A stretch of DNA of 64,000 nt from Prunella strophiata (Eukaryota > Chordata > Aves > Passeriformes > Prunellidae). This document shows, in pieces, positions 8,336 through 23,165 of the stretch. The stretch is from contig JAZBQD010000017.1 in assembly GCA_036583965.1 (NCBI GenBank), positions 21,362,385 through 21,426,384 of the forward strand, written 5' to 3'. The position numbers and the translations under genes were made by a program. The notes under the pieces were generated by a model that had not been told where the DNA came from, made no database searches, and saw only the letters and a program-made list of their open reading frames with translations. Each line of letters begins with the position of its first letter. Position 1 is the first letter of the stretch.

Positions 8336-11300
8336 GAAAAAGCACACCACCACAAAGATACATGCAAGATGCAGCCAGGTAGGTGTGTTCAGATCTAGTT
8401 TATGCTACCTGGGTGCATTTCTTTGAAAGACTTAGCAGGACAAGTGGGAAAACCAGGGGGGACACCACTCCTGATTCCATCTTCCCAAGAGTATTCTCAG
8501 TTCAACCTCTTCCAAGAGAACATGGGAAAACAGCTTTATATCAACTCTTACAGAGCCTATCAAGTTGAGTTGTTAGGCTTTGTATTCAATCAGTTACAGC
8601 CCTTGTGTTGTAATAGTGAAATCACGGATCAATAAACTGTAGAAAGCATCTATAATCAAAATAGGAAACATAGTCTGTTATCCAAGAACATGAATAAAAT
8701 AATATCGCAGAAAGACAAACAAGACATGGCACAAATAAGGGCATAAGCACATGTTTCTGAAGGAGGATGAAGACATGGCAATGATCTTTACATCCAGGGT
8801 TTTTTTCCAGTGGTCTTGATTCATCATGGAGCAAAAGTCAGATTGTTAGGAGCTGGAGAGAAAAGGATGAAGTTCTAGGTTGGTGGAACATATTACCCTC
8901 TGGAGTGCAGAGAAAAACAGAGACCACGGTAAGGAAGTGGTCACTAAGGAAGTCAGAATTTCTGTTTTGATTTTTCAAGGGTTTAAATTCCTTTACCACG
9001 TGAAGTACTTAAAAAGTAGGAAACAAATGCTTTCAATGACAGTGAGCTCTCGGTGTTTCTCATGTAAGTCTGACTTCACTGTGATATGTAACCCTTTCTA
9101 CAAAAGTCAGCATTCACAATTTATATTTTATGACCGACTTAAAAGACTGCAAAAATTTTGTTACATTGAAACACATAGAGGCCAAAATATGTAAATAATT
9201 CAGGTACTTCATGTGCAGCTGATTCTCTGAGCAAGGCACAACAGAAAATTCATTATGGTAATGTTTTTAGAAATGCTACAGGCATATGGATAAGTGGATT
9301 CCCCATTGAACTGTATTGACACCTCCTCAGCGCGGAAACCTTCAAACACCTTTTGAAATAATGTATTGTTGAAAAAGAAAAGATTAAACATTCAATGCAG
9401 CTCAGTGTAGCACAGTGGTCTTTGTAATACACCATTTATATTACCTTCCCTCATTAGCTTCAGGGGCACATGAAATTATATTGGATTGTTGCATTTACTT
9501 CAATAAAAGCGGTATACAATACAAGCTTGAATACAAGTAGGAGATTACCAATAAATTTATGAAGCACTTGCAAGGTAAGTGGTATCCTGCTTGTAATACT
9601 CAGAGCTCAGTCTGAGCTCTTAGTCCACTGCACAAACTGCTGCCCCTAGACCAAGCTGAGAAGCTGATTCTACATTAGGATCCTTTGCTTTCTGCAGAAG
9701 GTGAGGAAGGATATGGTTATGGAATGAAGAAGATACTTTACCTTTGAATTTCACAGATATTTCTGTCTGTAAAGGAATAGTGAAATTCAGGGTACATGCT
9801 GTCCAGCCTGGTACACAAGCTCTGAGTGAACCAATTCCAGGTCTAGCTGCATCAATGCAGGACTTTGCAGCCCAGGAGCAGCACCACACCAAGGTGGCTG
9901 CTGTTCTGGGATCCAGCTACTGTTCTGCTGAGAGGTCCATGACAACTCATTGGCATCTGTCAAAGCTCCTGGGTGTCTGAGGTGGAACTGTGCAGCACCA
10001 GGCAAGGACATGGACTTGGACACACATATTTTTCTGCTCTCCGTTCCTCAGGTTTAACACGTTCTTCTTTGCTTTTTCCACTGTGTCCCTCCCAGCTGTG
10101 TCCCTAAACTGCCATTTGCTTTTTGTCCTGCTCCTGTCCCCTTCTCAGTATCTCAGCATCTTCCCTACTTAGAGTCCTGCTCCCTGTCCCAGCCAAGAAG
10201 TTCTGTAAGAAGTGTTCAACACCAGGTGTCATTCTTGCCTCTGCTTGATCCAGATGACTTCAGGCCAACATCACTCTCTTTGCTTAAATGAAGGTTCAAC
10301 TGCAGCACAGATACATATTTTTATGTTTTTTCATGGTCATGTATGTATAAAACATCACCCATCCTCCTTTCCTACAAGAAAGTCTCATTGAGGGTCGGCA
10401 CCTCCCTTGTGAAAATGTGTACAGTGACCACAAGATAGAAATTTGTCTTTGGTTCTTCATAAATGAGATGTTAAAAAATAGTCTTCCAAAGCTTTAAGGT
10501 AGTAGAATATATGTTACTATTGCAAAAGGAAACAGAATAAGGAGAGAAACAGAAACAGTAGTTACAGGATCATAGTAAGCACAATTGGGAGGACTCTTGA
10601 GAGATTATCTCATCCTTAGTAATTCCTGCAACAAATGCATGTCCAAGACTGCTCCTGTCTCTTTTGGCAGTCCCTCTCCCAGTACTTCTATTCCCATATA
10701 TAGAATATATACAGCTAATATTTCTCTTGCTTGGATTGAAGCCCATTAACTTTTATCATTTTGCACAGGTAGTAAAATGTTTGGATGTATAACAACCATT
10801 TATTTAGTTTCAGATTATTATCATGTGCCCTATGAGTCCTCTTTGGGCTATAGAACACAAGGTCCTCTGGTCTTTCCTTACTGGTCATATTTGATCATAT
10901 TAAATTCTCCAGACTCTTTTAAATTACTTACATCTTTTCTAAGAGCAATACCCAAGCCTGGGACAGACTTCAGCTGAGCTTTACCAGAGCTGCATTGAGC
11001 AGAGAGATTAATGCTCTATTATATCCCAAATATCTTGTTGTTGCCATAGGCAACAGCAAAACGGAATAACCAGTGGCTGAGCCCCCTTCCATTAGTGAGG
11101 AGAGTATTTGCCATCTAAACAGAATTGAAAGAGATAAGGAAGGTTGTGGAAAGTGGATACAGGAAACAAAAAGCACCAATTGAGTCCAGATAAATGAGCA
11201 ACTGGGGTAAGTGAAGGCAATAACACATGCAGATGAAGATCTGGAAAACTGCAAAGTGGCTGAGCAAATGAAAGGTGAATCTTTTGCAGATTGCTTGGCT

Positions 11301-14300
11301 TAGAGGAGACTGCAGTTGTGCACAGATCCTTCTCCAGGTTGCCAGGGCTCCAGGCTGTGTGACCAACAACTTTGTGCTGCACATTCACTCTGTGTCCATA
11401 ACATCAGGGGCGGGGCTGGGGGAGGGAGCAGCCCATATTTTTCACCCTCACTACCCATATTTTTCACCTTTCACTATTCCCACATGTACACAGCTTGGAA
11501 TATTGTTTCCCCTACAACAGCACTGATTTTTGGTTTTTTAACTGAAGTTTATCTAGTAGTCTAGTGATCTTCAATTTCCTTTCTGAAGGTTTGCTGCCTC
11601 AAAACCTTTCCTCATTTTTTTATTAGTGATGACAATTACTTACCTTAATTCAGAATGAGCCTTTGCTCATTCTGAATGCCATTAGTTTATTTGTCAAAGT
11701 CATTTTGATTTTCAAACCAATCCTCCAGTATACTCACTGTTCTTTCTATCTTCATTTCAGTGCAGGTTAAATAAGCTTCTGACTGTCTATGCAAGTTACT
11801 CATTTTCTTTCTTTAGTGTCAGAGTTTGGAACTGGTACCCTTCAAAACAGTATTTCAGACCAGCTTTATTCCTTGTTGCTTTATGTCTTGTTTTGTTTCC
11901 TCTAGAAGCTAAGGCTGAGAAAGACAGCTTTTTAACAGCAACATTTAAATTTTTGCCCCTGCTCAATTTTTATAATAGATTAAATTTCTGAACAACTTCT
12001 GATGATTCTAATCCAAATGGTTAGATATTTTTTATCTAAAAAGTCTATCTATAAAAGGAGTGCAGGTCCCAAATAATGCAGATACCTTTTTCAATTTTGC
12101 TGTCAAAAGAAGTGTTTCTCAGCTGGGAGGAATGTGAACATTAGGCAGCATGAAGTTTCTTTACCTCCATTTTTGAATCCTATCTCAGGTGCTCCTAATT
12201 AGGCGTGGCATTGGGATACATCCTATGCTGTAAAAGAAATAGTGGAATTTGAAGTGTGTGTTAAAAAAGGGATCTTAAAAACTTAATTCTCTTTTGAAAT
12301 TTGACAGGATGGAAATGTGTCATGTTCAACACATAAGGAATAGCTGATCTTATTACCTGACTTTATTTACTGTCACTTTTAGAACAAGAAAGACTCTCTA
12401 GTCCCCTCTAGACCAGTTGGTCAGCTCATCTCCCTACCTTTTCAGAAAATGCTGTGTTTAGACACAGGTAAAATATTCCTATAGACACATGACTATTATG
12501 AGTGGTTTTGTTGCATTGACTGGGCATAAGAATTAATGTGGCAAAGAGCCTCTGTAACCCACTGCTGACTCACAGAGAGTTACAAGTTCTCAACACCTTT
12601 AAAGATTGAGACACACTAAAGGACATTTCCTTTACTAGCTCAATCTTGAAAAAATAGAGATAAAAAGAGCAGTAGCAAAATATTTCCTGTTGGTCAGATC
12701 CATGAACTGAAAGTTTCAAGTCCACAGGCAAAACCAATTTACATCATCTCTGCTCAACTTTTTCAGAACACTTCCTTTCTAAAAATGTAACACTTGATTT
12801 TATCAAACTGACATTACTTTTCATTTCTCCATTCTCCTGTAAAATGCTGTTGAGTTGCATTACCTTTCACTGTGTTTTGAAAATTCGAAGTGATTTTCAT
12901 TATAGAAGTCTCTTCCTTTATTTTTTTCATTTGAAGGCTCACTAGATTCAGAAAGATGTGCTTTTTTTGAAAAATCTAATTCACTTCTGTTTTCTTCACT
13001 TTACTTGCATAGACTAAAGCTCAGTTATTGCCCACCAGTCTGACTAGGCTACCTTTTTCGACTGATTAAGAAACTAATTTGAAAGATTGCTGTTCTGCCT
13101 TTGAAGTGCTGTGAGGGATCATACCATGTCAAACTTTCTCTATTATGCCTGAGTTTTCTGCTAAAAACCTTTTAAAATTCTATAAACAGTCAGATAGTAC
13201 AATAAATGCCACTGTTGTTGGAAGTACACTGTGGTCATAATAGTGCTCTTCCATTCAAAATGAGAGAAAATCAAAAGGATTTTTGTAAAAAAAAAAAAAA
13301 TCTGTGCCCTGAGTTACATTCATTTGCATTTGACTTAGGAAGTGAATAACAAATTCCCTCTACTGAGCTGATTCTCCTCTATGTAACACAGAAAATAGCT
13401 TTAAATCCATAAATAAGTGTGACATGCTGCAGTGTGCCATTGCTGCAATGTCATTCATTGTAAACATGCTGCAGGCATCTCCTTTTTACCTGCTCATTTG
13501 TTCCTCATTTTTATTCTAGATAATAAGCAGAGAGAAAATATTCTAAGCTATTTTTGTCTCCACATGCATGGATTGAGTATGCACTAAAAAACACTACACC
13601 AATAACAGTAGAGATCTAGATTCCTTTTTTCCAAATAACAAAGGAGTGGCTCAAGCAGAAATAATTCAAACAACATCAGAAAGATTATTTTTTTCCTGCA
13701 TTTTGTTTCATTGTTACCCTTGTTGTAAGTGGAAAAGATCCATGAGAAAAGCAAATTATTACGAGGGTCTCCAGTATTGATGAAGGATTATTATATTGTC
13801 AAATAAATCCCAAAAATTATTTGAAAAAGAGGCTAAATATAATGGTAAGGAACTTTGCCAATTATGGTAAACTTCTGGGGAGTCTCATCTAGAGATAGGT
13901 GACTGGGTAATAAAATGTTACATGAAATTCAGTGCCAGTGTCCTGGGGAAAAAAACAAATACAATTATAAAATATAATTATAAACAGCAAGTTATGAGTA
14001 GAGGATAAACTGAAAAATACCATTAACTCCATCACTCCTGCATTTTGTACGTAGAAAGTGTGTAGTAGAAGAACAGAAGGTGTAGGACTCAGTAACAGTG
14101 ATGGTCAAAAGTGTACAACTGTTTTAAGTTTCTGGTATCAGGTTAATCCAAGTAGATTTGGACTCTGTAGTCTGGAAAAGTGGAAGAGAAGGCAAGGGAA
14201 AGCTGAAGAGTAGACAGTTGATTACTTTTCCTCTTAGCTCAAGCACAGAGTGCACATAATGAAGTTATCAGGCAGCAGGCTTAAAACAAGTAAAAGGGAC

Positions 14301-14530
14301 ATAGCACACAGCTAAGCTGGGGAATTAATCATCCTCAAATATCAAGTAGTCAGAGTGGGAGTGGGATTAGAAAAACCGACAGCTGACAAATTCAGGGGTG
14401 GCTGTTGAACACAACAGACACAATTCAGCCTCTAGTTCAGGAAGTTCCTTAATCACAGGTTGCCAGATACTCCTTACTTCAATGCTACATACTTTCAGTA
14501 ATATATAATTTCCCAAGTTTCTGTCTGAGA
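8336..14530. other. Gene-free stretch, low complexity in places
   Basis: AT-rich sequence with no exon, RNA gene or known repeat that I can support. It contains a 13-bp-arm hairpin at 11648-11677 and an A14 run near 13289. The segment 11275-11470 is somewhat richer in GC and has short overlapping frames, but no recognisable product. Confidence 0.5.
11648..11677. repeat. Perfect inverted repeat, 13-bp arms
   Basis: The arms ATTCAGAATGAGC and GCTCATTCTGAAT are exact complements around a CTTT loop. An RNA copied from either strand could form a tight hairpin. It is too short for a typical microRNA precursor. Confidence 0.85.
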
Positions 14531-14840
14531 TGGGTTAGTGGATGGTCGCTGTTTTGACCCAGTTGTGACTATGACCCTGTATTTTTGTGCAGTATGCATT
14601 AAAATATGCGGGGTCTAGGGCCAGAACTGACATAGAACCAGCCCTCATGGTATCAATGAGATACAGGAGATTTCTGGCACAAGGACATCCTTGGGAACAA
14701 GAAGGAGCATTCCCTGCATTCCTATGAGTTTGTGGACTCAAGCCATCAATGGCACAACACTGCCAGTTTTAAGGATCACCATTTATTAAAGTAAAAAGCA
14801 GGAAGCTGAAGTCCGGCGTGACTGTGACTGAGATTTCCAA
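14530..14840 (-). mobile_element. Possible LTR fragment
   Basis: Read on the minus strand there is AATAAATGGTGATCC (AATAAA at 14782-14787), followed by a mixed-composition stretch resembling an R-U5 region of a bird endogenous retrovirus. No partner LTR, primer site or internal gene was found. The call rests on general appearance and is weak. Confidence 0.28.
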
Positions 14841-17800
14841 TTAATTTTGCACAGGCAATGCAGTGCAGACACCAGATGCTGTTACCCAGCCAGGATCAAG
14901 CTCTGAGCAGAGCTCCTGTGGTCAGCCCTCATAACCATCAGCAAATTCCCTGACTCAGCCAATGCTTTTGTTTTCGTATTTTTGCAGTGGTAGCAAGCCT
15001 GACTCTAATTTTGGATGCAAGTAGTGCCATTCTTAGCATTGGGAAATGTATGCCACCAATTAGGTAAGAAAATAAAGGAAAAAGTGTCAAAGGCAAAGGT
15101 TCAAATTACAATACCATTGGAAAATGGCAAGAAAAAAGAGAAGTCTTCCCATTAAAAGATAAAGAGGAGGATTATTTTTATAAAGAAATACATGTGTCTT
15201 GGGGTTGATCTTACAGGCTACATCACGTTACAGAACTCTGCAGAAGAAGGTCACCACACTTCTTGCTAATCTATTATTTCTCATGCTGCTCACAGCAGTA
15301 ATCTCTGGCACATGTTGATCAACAATATTAAAAGGCTACACATCATGAATTATATTATACTCTAATCTCCTCACAACTTTCACTCATATCTTTCACACTT
15401 TGTTTTAATTTTTTGTTTTAATTAATTTTTTTCCTTTACCAAAAAAAAAACCAAATTGTAAGCAATGTAAGCAGGTAGAAGAGCAGAAAGATTAAGAGAG
15501 GTCATCATTAGGGAAAAATGAACAAGTAATGTAGAAAGATTATGCAGATAAATATCTTTAATAATAGTTCTTAATGCTAATGGCAGAGTTTTTTAAGTGG
15601 AATAACTGAGTGCTTTGAGTAATCTATCAAGATGAGAAATTATGATGAGGAATTTAATGAAGAAAAGGTGATACATTGGACATCTGCCAGTTCTTGGTTT
15701 CTTCCTCATAACCCAGTCTTTCCTCCTTTGCTTGCAAGAATCAGAAGAGCAGCTGTCCAAGTCTATTTTATAGGTTATGCAAACATAGTTTATTAGACAA
15801 TAAATTGCTTCAAAAGTCAGCATGTATGCAATGATTCATATTTCTCCACAGAAAACACTAATCTATAAACATCCCCAAATACAGTTTTCACTCTGAAAAG
15901 AGAAAGTCAAAAGCTGGAAGAAATGTTCAGTTTCTATCAAAACAGAATGTTCTGTGGTTTTGGTGTTTTTTGTTTGTTTAAGTATGTTTGTTTCTTTAAG
16001 TATTTGTATAAAGATGAGGTCTTAATAGAAAATTTAAAACCTGGACTTCATTCCATTGAGATGAAACTAAATTTTCAGATGTTGGAATTCTCACAGAACA
16101 GAAATTACTGTTTACAATCAGCTTTTGAGAAAGGCTTCTTCGTTTTCATTTGAAAGCTTTCCAGCTTGTTTATCTAAGGATTGGAAGAATGAAGTTCCTC
16201 TGCTACTAAACCCTGACAATAAATTAGTATTTTCAATCAGTTAAAAATATAATTAGAAGTCATCCTTCTGGTCACCTCTAGCCTTCAGATTTTCTCAAGC
16301 AGTACCCTTTGATATTTATTCTAGGAAATAGTTCTAGGAAATCAGGTTGATTATTAAGATTTTGGCTGGTCAGCATTCCCCCTCAGGATATTCTACTGAC
16401 CTACTGAGCTTTCCTTCCAGTTTAACCTCAAATTAAGGAAAACCTTTTGTTGGTAGAAAAATTCTTTCAGTGTGACCTACTTGCTAGTTACAGCAAGATT
16501 CATCTAATACAGCCTTTCATTTAAAAGCTTTTTTACTGGTGTTACTATTCAATAGCTTGGGGTTATTTTTCCTTCCTTCATGTTGTGGGATAAATGAATT
16601 CAGGTGTTTTCAAGTAAGAAATTCATAAAAGATATTTGAATACCCCCTCTTGTTAGTTAAAGTAATTTTCCCCCTTTGTTGATTGCAATGATTTTACAGA
16701 TTAATTACTCCATTACAATCACAGCCCAGACTGATGCACATCATGAGATAACATAGCTGCAGACAATCCTTTAATTGAACCTCTAATTTCAGCACAATCC
16801 TGTTTGCAGCCCTAACACATAGCATGTGTGTCACCTTGATTCATCCTGTAATTGGATACCAACCTCACAGGAGCACAGCCAGGGAGCCCTCACACCCTGC
16901 TGGGGCAGCACAACCTCCCATCAGAACGGAGACCTCTGACAGTGCCACAGCCTCACACTGCTGCCACAGCTCCTCCTCTCTGCCACTGACAGTAATGGGG
17001 TAACCTCCCGTTCCACAAACAGTGTCTGTTACAGAAAAACGTTTTGTTTGACTTGACAGCAGCTTTTCGCAGAGAGTGAGATTGCTTTTGCAAGGGAGGC
17101 AATAATTTGCACGCAAACAAAACTGACAGGTTCATTTTTTCCCCTGTGAAGCACCAGTTTATGCCAATAATACAAAAAATTTGAAGCCATCCACAAAGTG
17201 TCAACTTGCAGTGAAACTGTTTTTAGTATTTCATGCCAGTTGTTTTTTGTTGTTTTGGTTTTTTTTTTTTCCCCAGGAAGAATTAATTCAGTGATACTAT
17301 AGGAACTCATTAATTTGCATTATGCTGCATAATACAACATAAAGAGGGCAGGAAAGTCTTCTCAGTGTAGGCAGAGATAAAATGTGAAAATTTGTGGCTG
17401 GGGCCAACAATTTAGACATTATTTCCTCTCATACAAACAATTACAGCTATTACAAGACTGAGAAGATACGAAGGATGTGGTAAATAACAATAGGATGAAA
17501 TATTTAAAATTCCATACAGTAAGAAAATATGGTATGACACAGAATTTCATTTTCTGCTGCAAGGCTTGCATCCCTCAAGAGGTCAGTGGGAATGGTCCAG
17601 TGCACCACCCTTTAGCAGTGCTTTGACCTTAGTGGAAATGCATCCACAACTTTTTAAGGAAAGGGACTTTAGAATGAAGCCTTCAATCCTGTGCCCTGGT
17701 GCAATGTCTACAGTAAGGAAAATTCAAATCCATTAAACAATAGCTGTGCTTTCTTTCTCTGCCACTCAGTTTTCTTTGTAACCTTCTTCTTTACCTTGCC

Positions 17801-19364
17801 TCTATTTACTTCCCTACTTCTTCATTTTCTTTACTTCCTTTGTCTAGAAAGCTAACTGAGGAGTATATATGACCCAGTTTTACATGTGAATATAACATGT
17901 AGAGATAGCAAAAAAAATTAAGGATTCATCTTTTGCTGTGCTTATAATTTAAAACTGCATTCTAAGGTGCAATATTGGAATGCTATATTTTCATGCAGAG
18001 CAAGTTGTGAAAGTGAGCTTTTAATTAACATTGCAAATTACATTAGGGTCAAATAAAATTATATGAGTAAACCAGACAAATAAAACCAATTGCATTGTGA
18101 GAAGTTTCAGAAAAATGTCCTCCTTTTTTCTGGCTCCAGCACCGAGTTACCAATATTATATCATCAGAAAAATTCATTTGCTGATCACAAACCTGAGGGA
18201 ACTACAGTGTTACCTTGCAACTAGTGACAGTAGCTTTTTTAAATAAATTAACTCCTTGATGAGTGTGAAATGCATAACTGATCTGTGGGATTCACAGATT
18301 CCTTGCTATTCTAAGGCTGTTTCTGACCACATCAGAATGAAGTCCATTTTTTTTGCCATTGCACACAGCCTATTCTTTGCCTCTGAAGACACAAAATTAC
18401 TGCACATCTCTCTTCATAACTAGCAACTCCCATCAAGATGAGTATGTCACATTGCATTGCTTCATGTTGCAGTCTCAACCCAGAGGAGACCTCTGTGTGA
18501 CTGAGGTTTCTACACAGCCCAGCTTTTTCTGAGAAGTCCAAAGTTCCAAGACAAGAAAAAACTATGGTATATCTTTTACACTTTTTCCTGCATTAACCAG
18601 TGCAAAAATTTAAATGTGGTGCTACAAGGCATCCTCGAAGATCCTGAGTTCACGATACAGCTTCCAATTTGTTCTAAAAACACACAGTTTGAAGATGTTG
18701 CTTGGCATGTGGGGGAAATAGCTATGAGTTTCGGATAATAGAAATTTATAAAAGGCAGATATTTGGGCAGTCAACACTTCCAGTGAGTCATTAACTCCAA
18801 TTAAGTCCTAGAAACTAAACGGTTTATTATCTGAAATGAACTCTCAAACTGCATCTATGACCTAAATGCCAGGAGACTGCAACAATCCATCAACAAGTCT
18901 TGCTTACTGAATTGGTTTCCTAGAACTGTATTTACAGTGGATGGAATTCCTAAGATCAGTCCTGATGACAGACATTAAAACAAACTCTTCTCCTAGAGCA
19001 ACATAAATCTGGGGCAAACCCACTGAAATTAACAGAGCTGTGGTACACATAAAATCAGAGTGAGATCCCAGATGTCAGTTTTTGACAAAGCAAAAGAAAA
19101 CTCACCATTTTCAAGGTTTATACTTAAAGAGATGTAGTGAGTAAACATACAAACACCACTCTCTAAACAACCTTTTTCTGTCTTGACCTCTGCACCTGAT
19201 CCAGTGGGAGCTGAGAATGCCACATAAACTCAGACAGAGCTTAATGGAGGTAGCAGCAAAATTCAAAAGAAACGGGATCAGTTTCTGGGCATGAGGAGCA
19301 CGTGGGATGTGGTGAACAGGAAAAGCAGCTCCTCACATGGCCAGGTCTGGCAGAGTTTGAAATC

Positions 19365-19392
19365 CATGTAAATGTAAATTTACATTTACATG
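19365..19392. repeat. Perfect 28-bp palindrome
   Basis: CATGTAAATGTAAA is followed directly by its reverse complement, with no loop. It is built of ATGTAAA/TTTACAT words. Such spacer-free palindromes can arise by replication slippage or be symmetric protein sites. Confidence 0.9.
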
Positions 19393-20198
19393 TAAATCCA
19401 TATAAAGCTAAGTGAAACTGCATTTTTTTCAAGAAATTTCAAATATTTTCCTGTGTAAATACAGGCAGGTTGGACTGCAGATGGTATTTTCTTTGTACAT
19501 CCACTTGCTACACAGCAAAAGCACTTGCATATAACATGGCATTTTTTCAATACCACAATCCTCATATATTATGGGCTCTTAAAATGTTAAAGTAAAGATA
19601 TTGAATATATCACACAACTATGGTGGTTGGCCACAAACTTTTTTTTGGTGGTTTTGTGGTCCTTGGAGAAGTCCTTCAGAGAGGTGATTTTTGCTCTGCA
19701 ATGTGAACACCCATCTACCTCCAATATCAGAGACAACACCTTCAGGAGGAAAAGTTCAAAGTGTCCCAAGAAAGGGGGAACATCTTATTTAAAGAGAATA
19801 TGCAGGCAAAAATTATAATATTAAATTCCAATGAAAACAAGATAAAACATTAGGAAACTGGTTACAGAAAGCTGCTGCAGGAAAAACTGTATGAAAAAAA
19901 TTTAAAGCTGGACAGTTTATAGAAAAGGGTTCTGAACTGATTGGTTCAGAAGCAAAAAATAAAGGTCAGAAAAACTATACTTGTATTAATTGGAGTGGAA
20001 AATAATTGAAAAAAAAAAACCATGAGGCAATCATGTTTCCCTTTTAGCTGGTTTGCTATTTCTCGTTCTTTACCTCTTCTGACCTATTTTATCTCAAAAT
20101 GCCATTTTTCAACAATGATTGTCTCTATTGTCTCAACCCTTTCAAAAATAGGCATTTTTTTCTTGACAGCTTGACTTCTAATGATGTCTTTTCTGACC

Positions 20199-20217
20199 TT
20201 TTTTTTTTTTTTTTTTT
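20199..20217. repeat. Poly(T) run, 19 bases
   Basis: An uninterrupted run of T in AT-rich sequence. No retrotransposed body is recognisable on either side. Confidence 0.9.
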
Positions 20218-23107
20218 ATATTCCCTGGGTGTATTTATTAACCTTACTTTGATTTGTTTTGAGTGTGCTGACACAGCACTAATTTTGGTTTCAGCTTGTT
20301 AGCTATAAGCAGGAGCTACCCCTGAGTCCTCTTAATGTCACCAAGAAAATCTAATTCTCCTGCTTCTGCATCCTGAGTCCTTAAACCTCTGGATAATGTA
20401 GCAACCTGTGAAGCACATGCATTCCTACAGGCTGAGCTAAAGAAAAATATGATCAGTAATTAGGTGTCATGATTTATACATCTGTTTCTTCTAGATCCTA
20501 CTTGCTTCAAAACTACTAATGTTTGATTAATGTGGTCTTCCTTTTGAAATCTCATCTGAAAATACTAAGTCCTGGGTGAACAGATGGTGAATTAAATTGA
20601 ATGATAAGAGCAAAGAAGCTAAAGCACTTTGAACAAGAAATAGGCAGGCGCAGAATGGAAACTGTTTTCATTCCTTAAAGGGGAAATGTACAATTTGCCT
20701 TGCTGACTAGGGAAGGGCCCTCCTAAATATTCAATTTCTTTATTTGTTTTTGTCTATTTATTTAATTCTAAATCTTTTTGTAACACAGTGTGTAACACTG
20801 AAAACCACCCAAAACACCAGTTTCACCAGAAAAACACTGAAATACTCTTCCATCCTGGAAAATGCTGGTTTTGTGGGAGTATACTGCACTGCCAAGATGG
20901 ATCCCAGATCACCAGAGGCAAAGGGCCCAACTGGAAAGGCACAGGAGAGAATATCTCTGTCCTTTTAGTGGGAGAGGAAGGATGGCTCCTTCTCAGCATG
21001 AAGAATTCTGTGGCAGAGTACAGGAGAGAGTTTCTGAAGAGACTCTGCATCAGTCTCCACCACTGCAAGGTTGCTGCTAAAAAGACAGGGCAGCTCCTGA
21101 AAGTGTTCTTCTGCTGAGCTTCTGTTGCTTGTGTCACTAGCATCTGAAGCTTCTGATCTTATTGTTAAGACTATCACATTCTGCTTTATAGCATCCCATA
21201 TCTCTAGTGCAATATGCTGTACTGAATCACCAATAAATCCAGGAGCAGATGTGTACATCTCATCTGTGAAGCCATGCCTGGCTGAGACAGCCTTTCAATA
21301 TTGTGTTTTCTACTGCCAGTCCACTTGAAGACACTTTGTTCAATCCTTTTGGCTGCTAACCCTTCTTCTACAAATCCCATTGCTTAAAATAAAACCTTTG
21401 AATGGGGTGTTTAGACAGTTTTACGCACATAAAAAGCAAGCAGATGTATAGAGCATTTCTTAATTCCTCCCTGGATCTTTCTAGGCTGGTTCTTAGAAGA
21501 TTAGAAAAAAACTATTAAGCACACACAAATGTGTTTGCTTTGTTTTACACATCTGCTTTTTCAAAGTGGAACTTCTGTGGAGGAGTTTCCAAGAATTACA
21601 TCAAATAAAACAAGAGCACCACAACACAACTGGCTGGTAAACCAACACCAAGGAAACTGCTAAACTCCAGAGGTTAACCTGAGGGAAAAAAAATGTGGAG
21701 TTTATTCTAGAGATTGAAATATCCACACCAAATGCTTATAGGATCTGTTTTGATCCAGATACTCACCCCCACAATACTTGAAGCAAAATATTATTCAACC
21801 ATGATCTTTGAATTACTAACATCATATTGTGGGTCAAAATTTCACTTGTGTTTCATCTGTCCACTGTTTTCCTTTGAATCTTTTTGACTAGTTTGGAGGA
21901 CAGCTGGCCACTAAGTCCTGGCATTTGGTGAGATTGAGGGTATATGAATAATATAATACAAACAAAAATAATGTGGTGCAGATTCTCATCAGACCTGTGT
22001 TAGTCAGTCATGTACCTTGCAATTTCTACAACTTTAATCAGCCTTGGGAGAAATAGGCTGAGTGAGCACAGCAAAGCAGATAAAGATATCTCAGAGTTTG
22101 GTGTCCTAGACATGGATTTCAGGGGTACTGAGCTTCAGAACTGAAGCAGTTCACTATGTAGTTTTCAAATCTTTCTATAAGCCTATTTCACAACAGTTAC
22201 CCAAAAAGAGGAAAAAAGGCCTGTGTCCTTGGATCAGTTGCAGATAGAAGAAGAAATTAATTATTAATGCCAGCTAAAGCTAGCTCCTACTGCAACTTCT
22301 CTTCTTTGACATTTAGAGGCTGAATGTTCTGCAGATGAAGGAAATAATTTAGAAAGTGTGCAAAGAATGTGTTTGTGTGTGTGTGGGTGCTCTCCAGTTC
22401 ATTGGATATCAGGAGAACTGAAGGTCAAATCAGAAAATGGGTGAAGATTATAGGTGAATAAAAATGCTTGCAAATATTCAGGATTTAAAATATGAACTTG
22501 TCTTCTGTGCCAGCTGGAGAAGATGTGGAGAGAGACAGTCAACAAAAGGAACTATAACAAATATTTTGTGTTCATTTCCACTGGTGCAACCTACATGGAT
22601 GTGCAACAGAAGCAGCTGCTTAAGCTATTTTTAAGTTTCATAATACTTGCTGGAGATTAAGTTACTTGCTTTAAGATCATGTTACTGGCCACACTGGAAC
22701 ACAGTGTCATTCCAACTGCTGACAATATGTGGTGACAGGGATTTAAAAGTGATGAATGCTCCCTAATTCTATCTAAATGTAATTGCTAGTTTAGCATGCA
22801 GCTTATATTTGTTTTGCTATTCTTTTCCCTAAACAATTAAACACAATGTATAAAACACAAAAATGCAGAAATATCACAGTGCCCAGTACTTCACATTTGA
22901 TTGAATACAGGAATTGCTGAGATGAGAAATGAGCTGAAAAGCACAATGTCAACTTTATAATTTAGTTATGATTTAAACAGTATTGCTTAATAATCTTCAT
23001 GTTGAATGCATAGTGACCCATTTGATAAGAAGGCATTCAGAATGCTCCTGCAAGCACTGGGAGATGGCTCAGTGTCTTCAGTATCCTCTCTGAATTTATT
23101 TTTCTTG

Positions 23108-23109
<2 letters not shown>

Positions 23110-23142
<33 letters not shown>

Positions 23143-23165
23143 AAAAAAAAAAAAAAACCAAAAAC
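23110..23165. repeat. Poly(A) tract with CC interruptions
   Basis: Thirty-one A, then CC, fifteen A, CC, and shorter A-rich sequence. It lacks an upstream AATAAA and a recognisable retrocopy, so I treat it as simple sequence. Length is likely variable between individuals or assemblies. Confidence 0.9.

Noticed and set aside
9720..9800. Tiny minus-strand exon-like segment with acceptor TTTACAG and donor AAGGTAAAG
   Set aside because: The exon would be about 25 bases, with no neighbouring exon in support.
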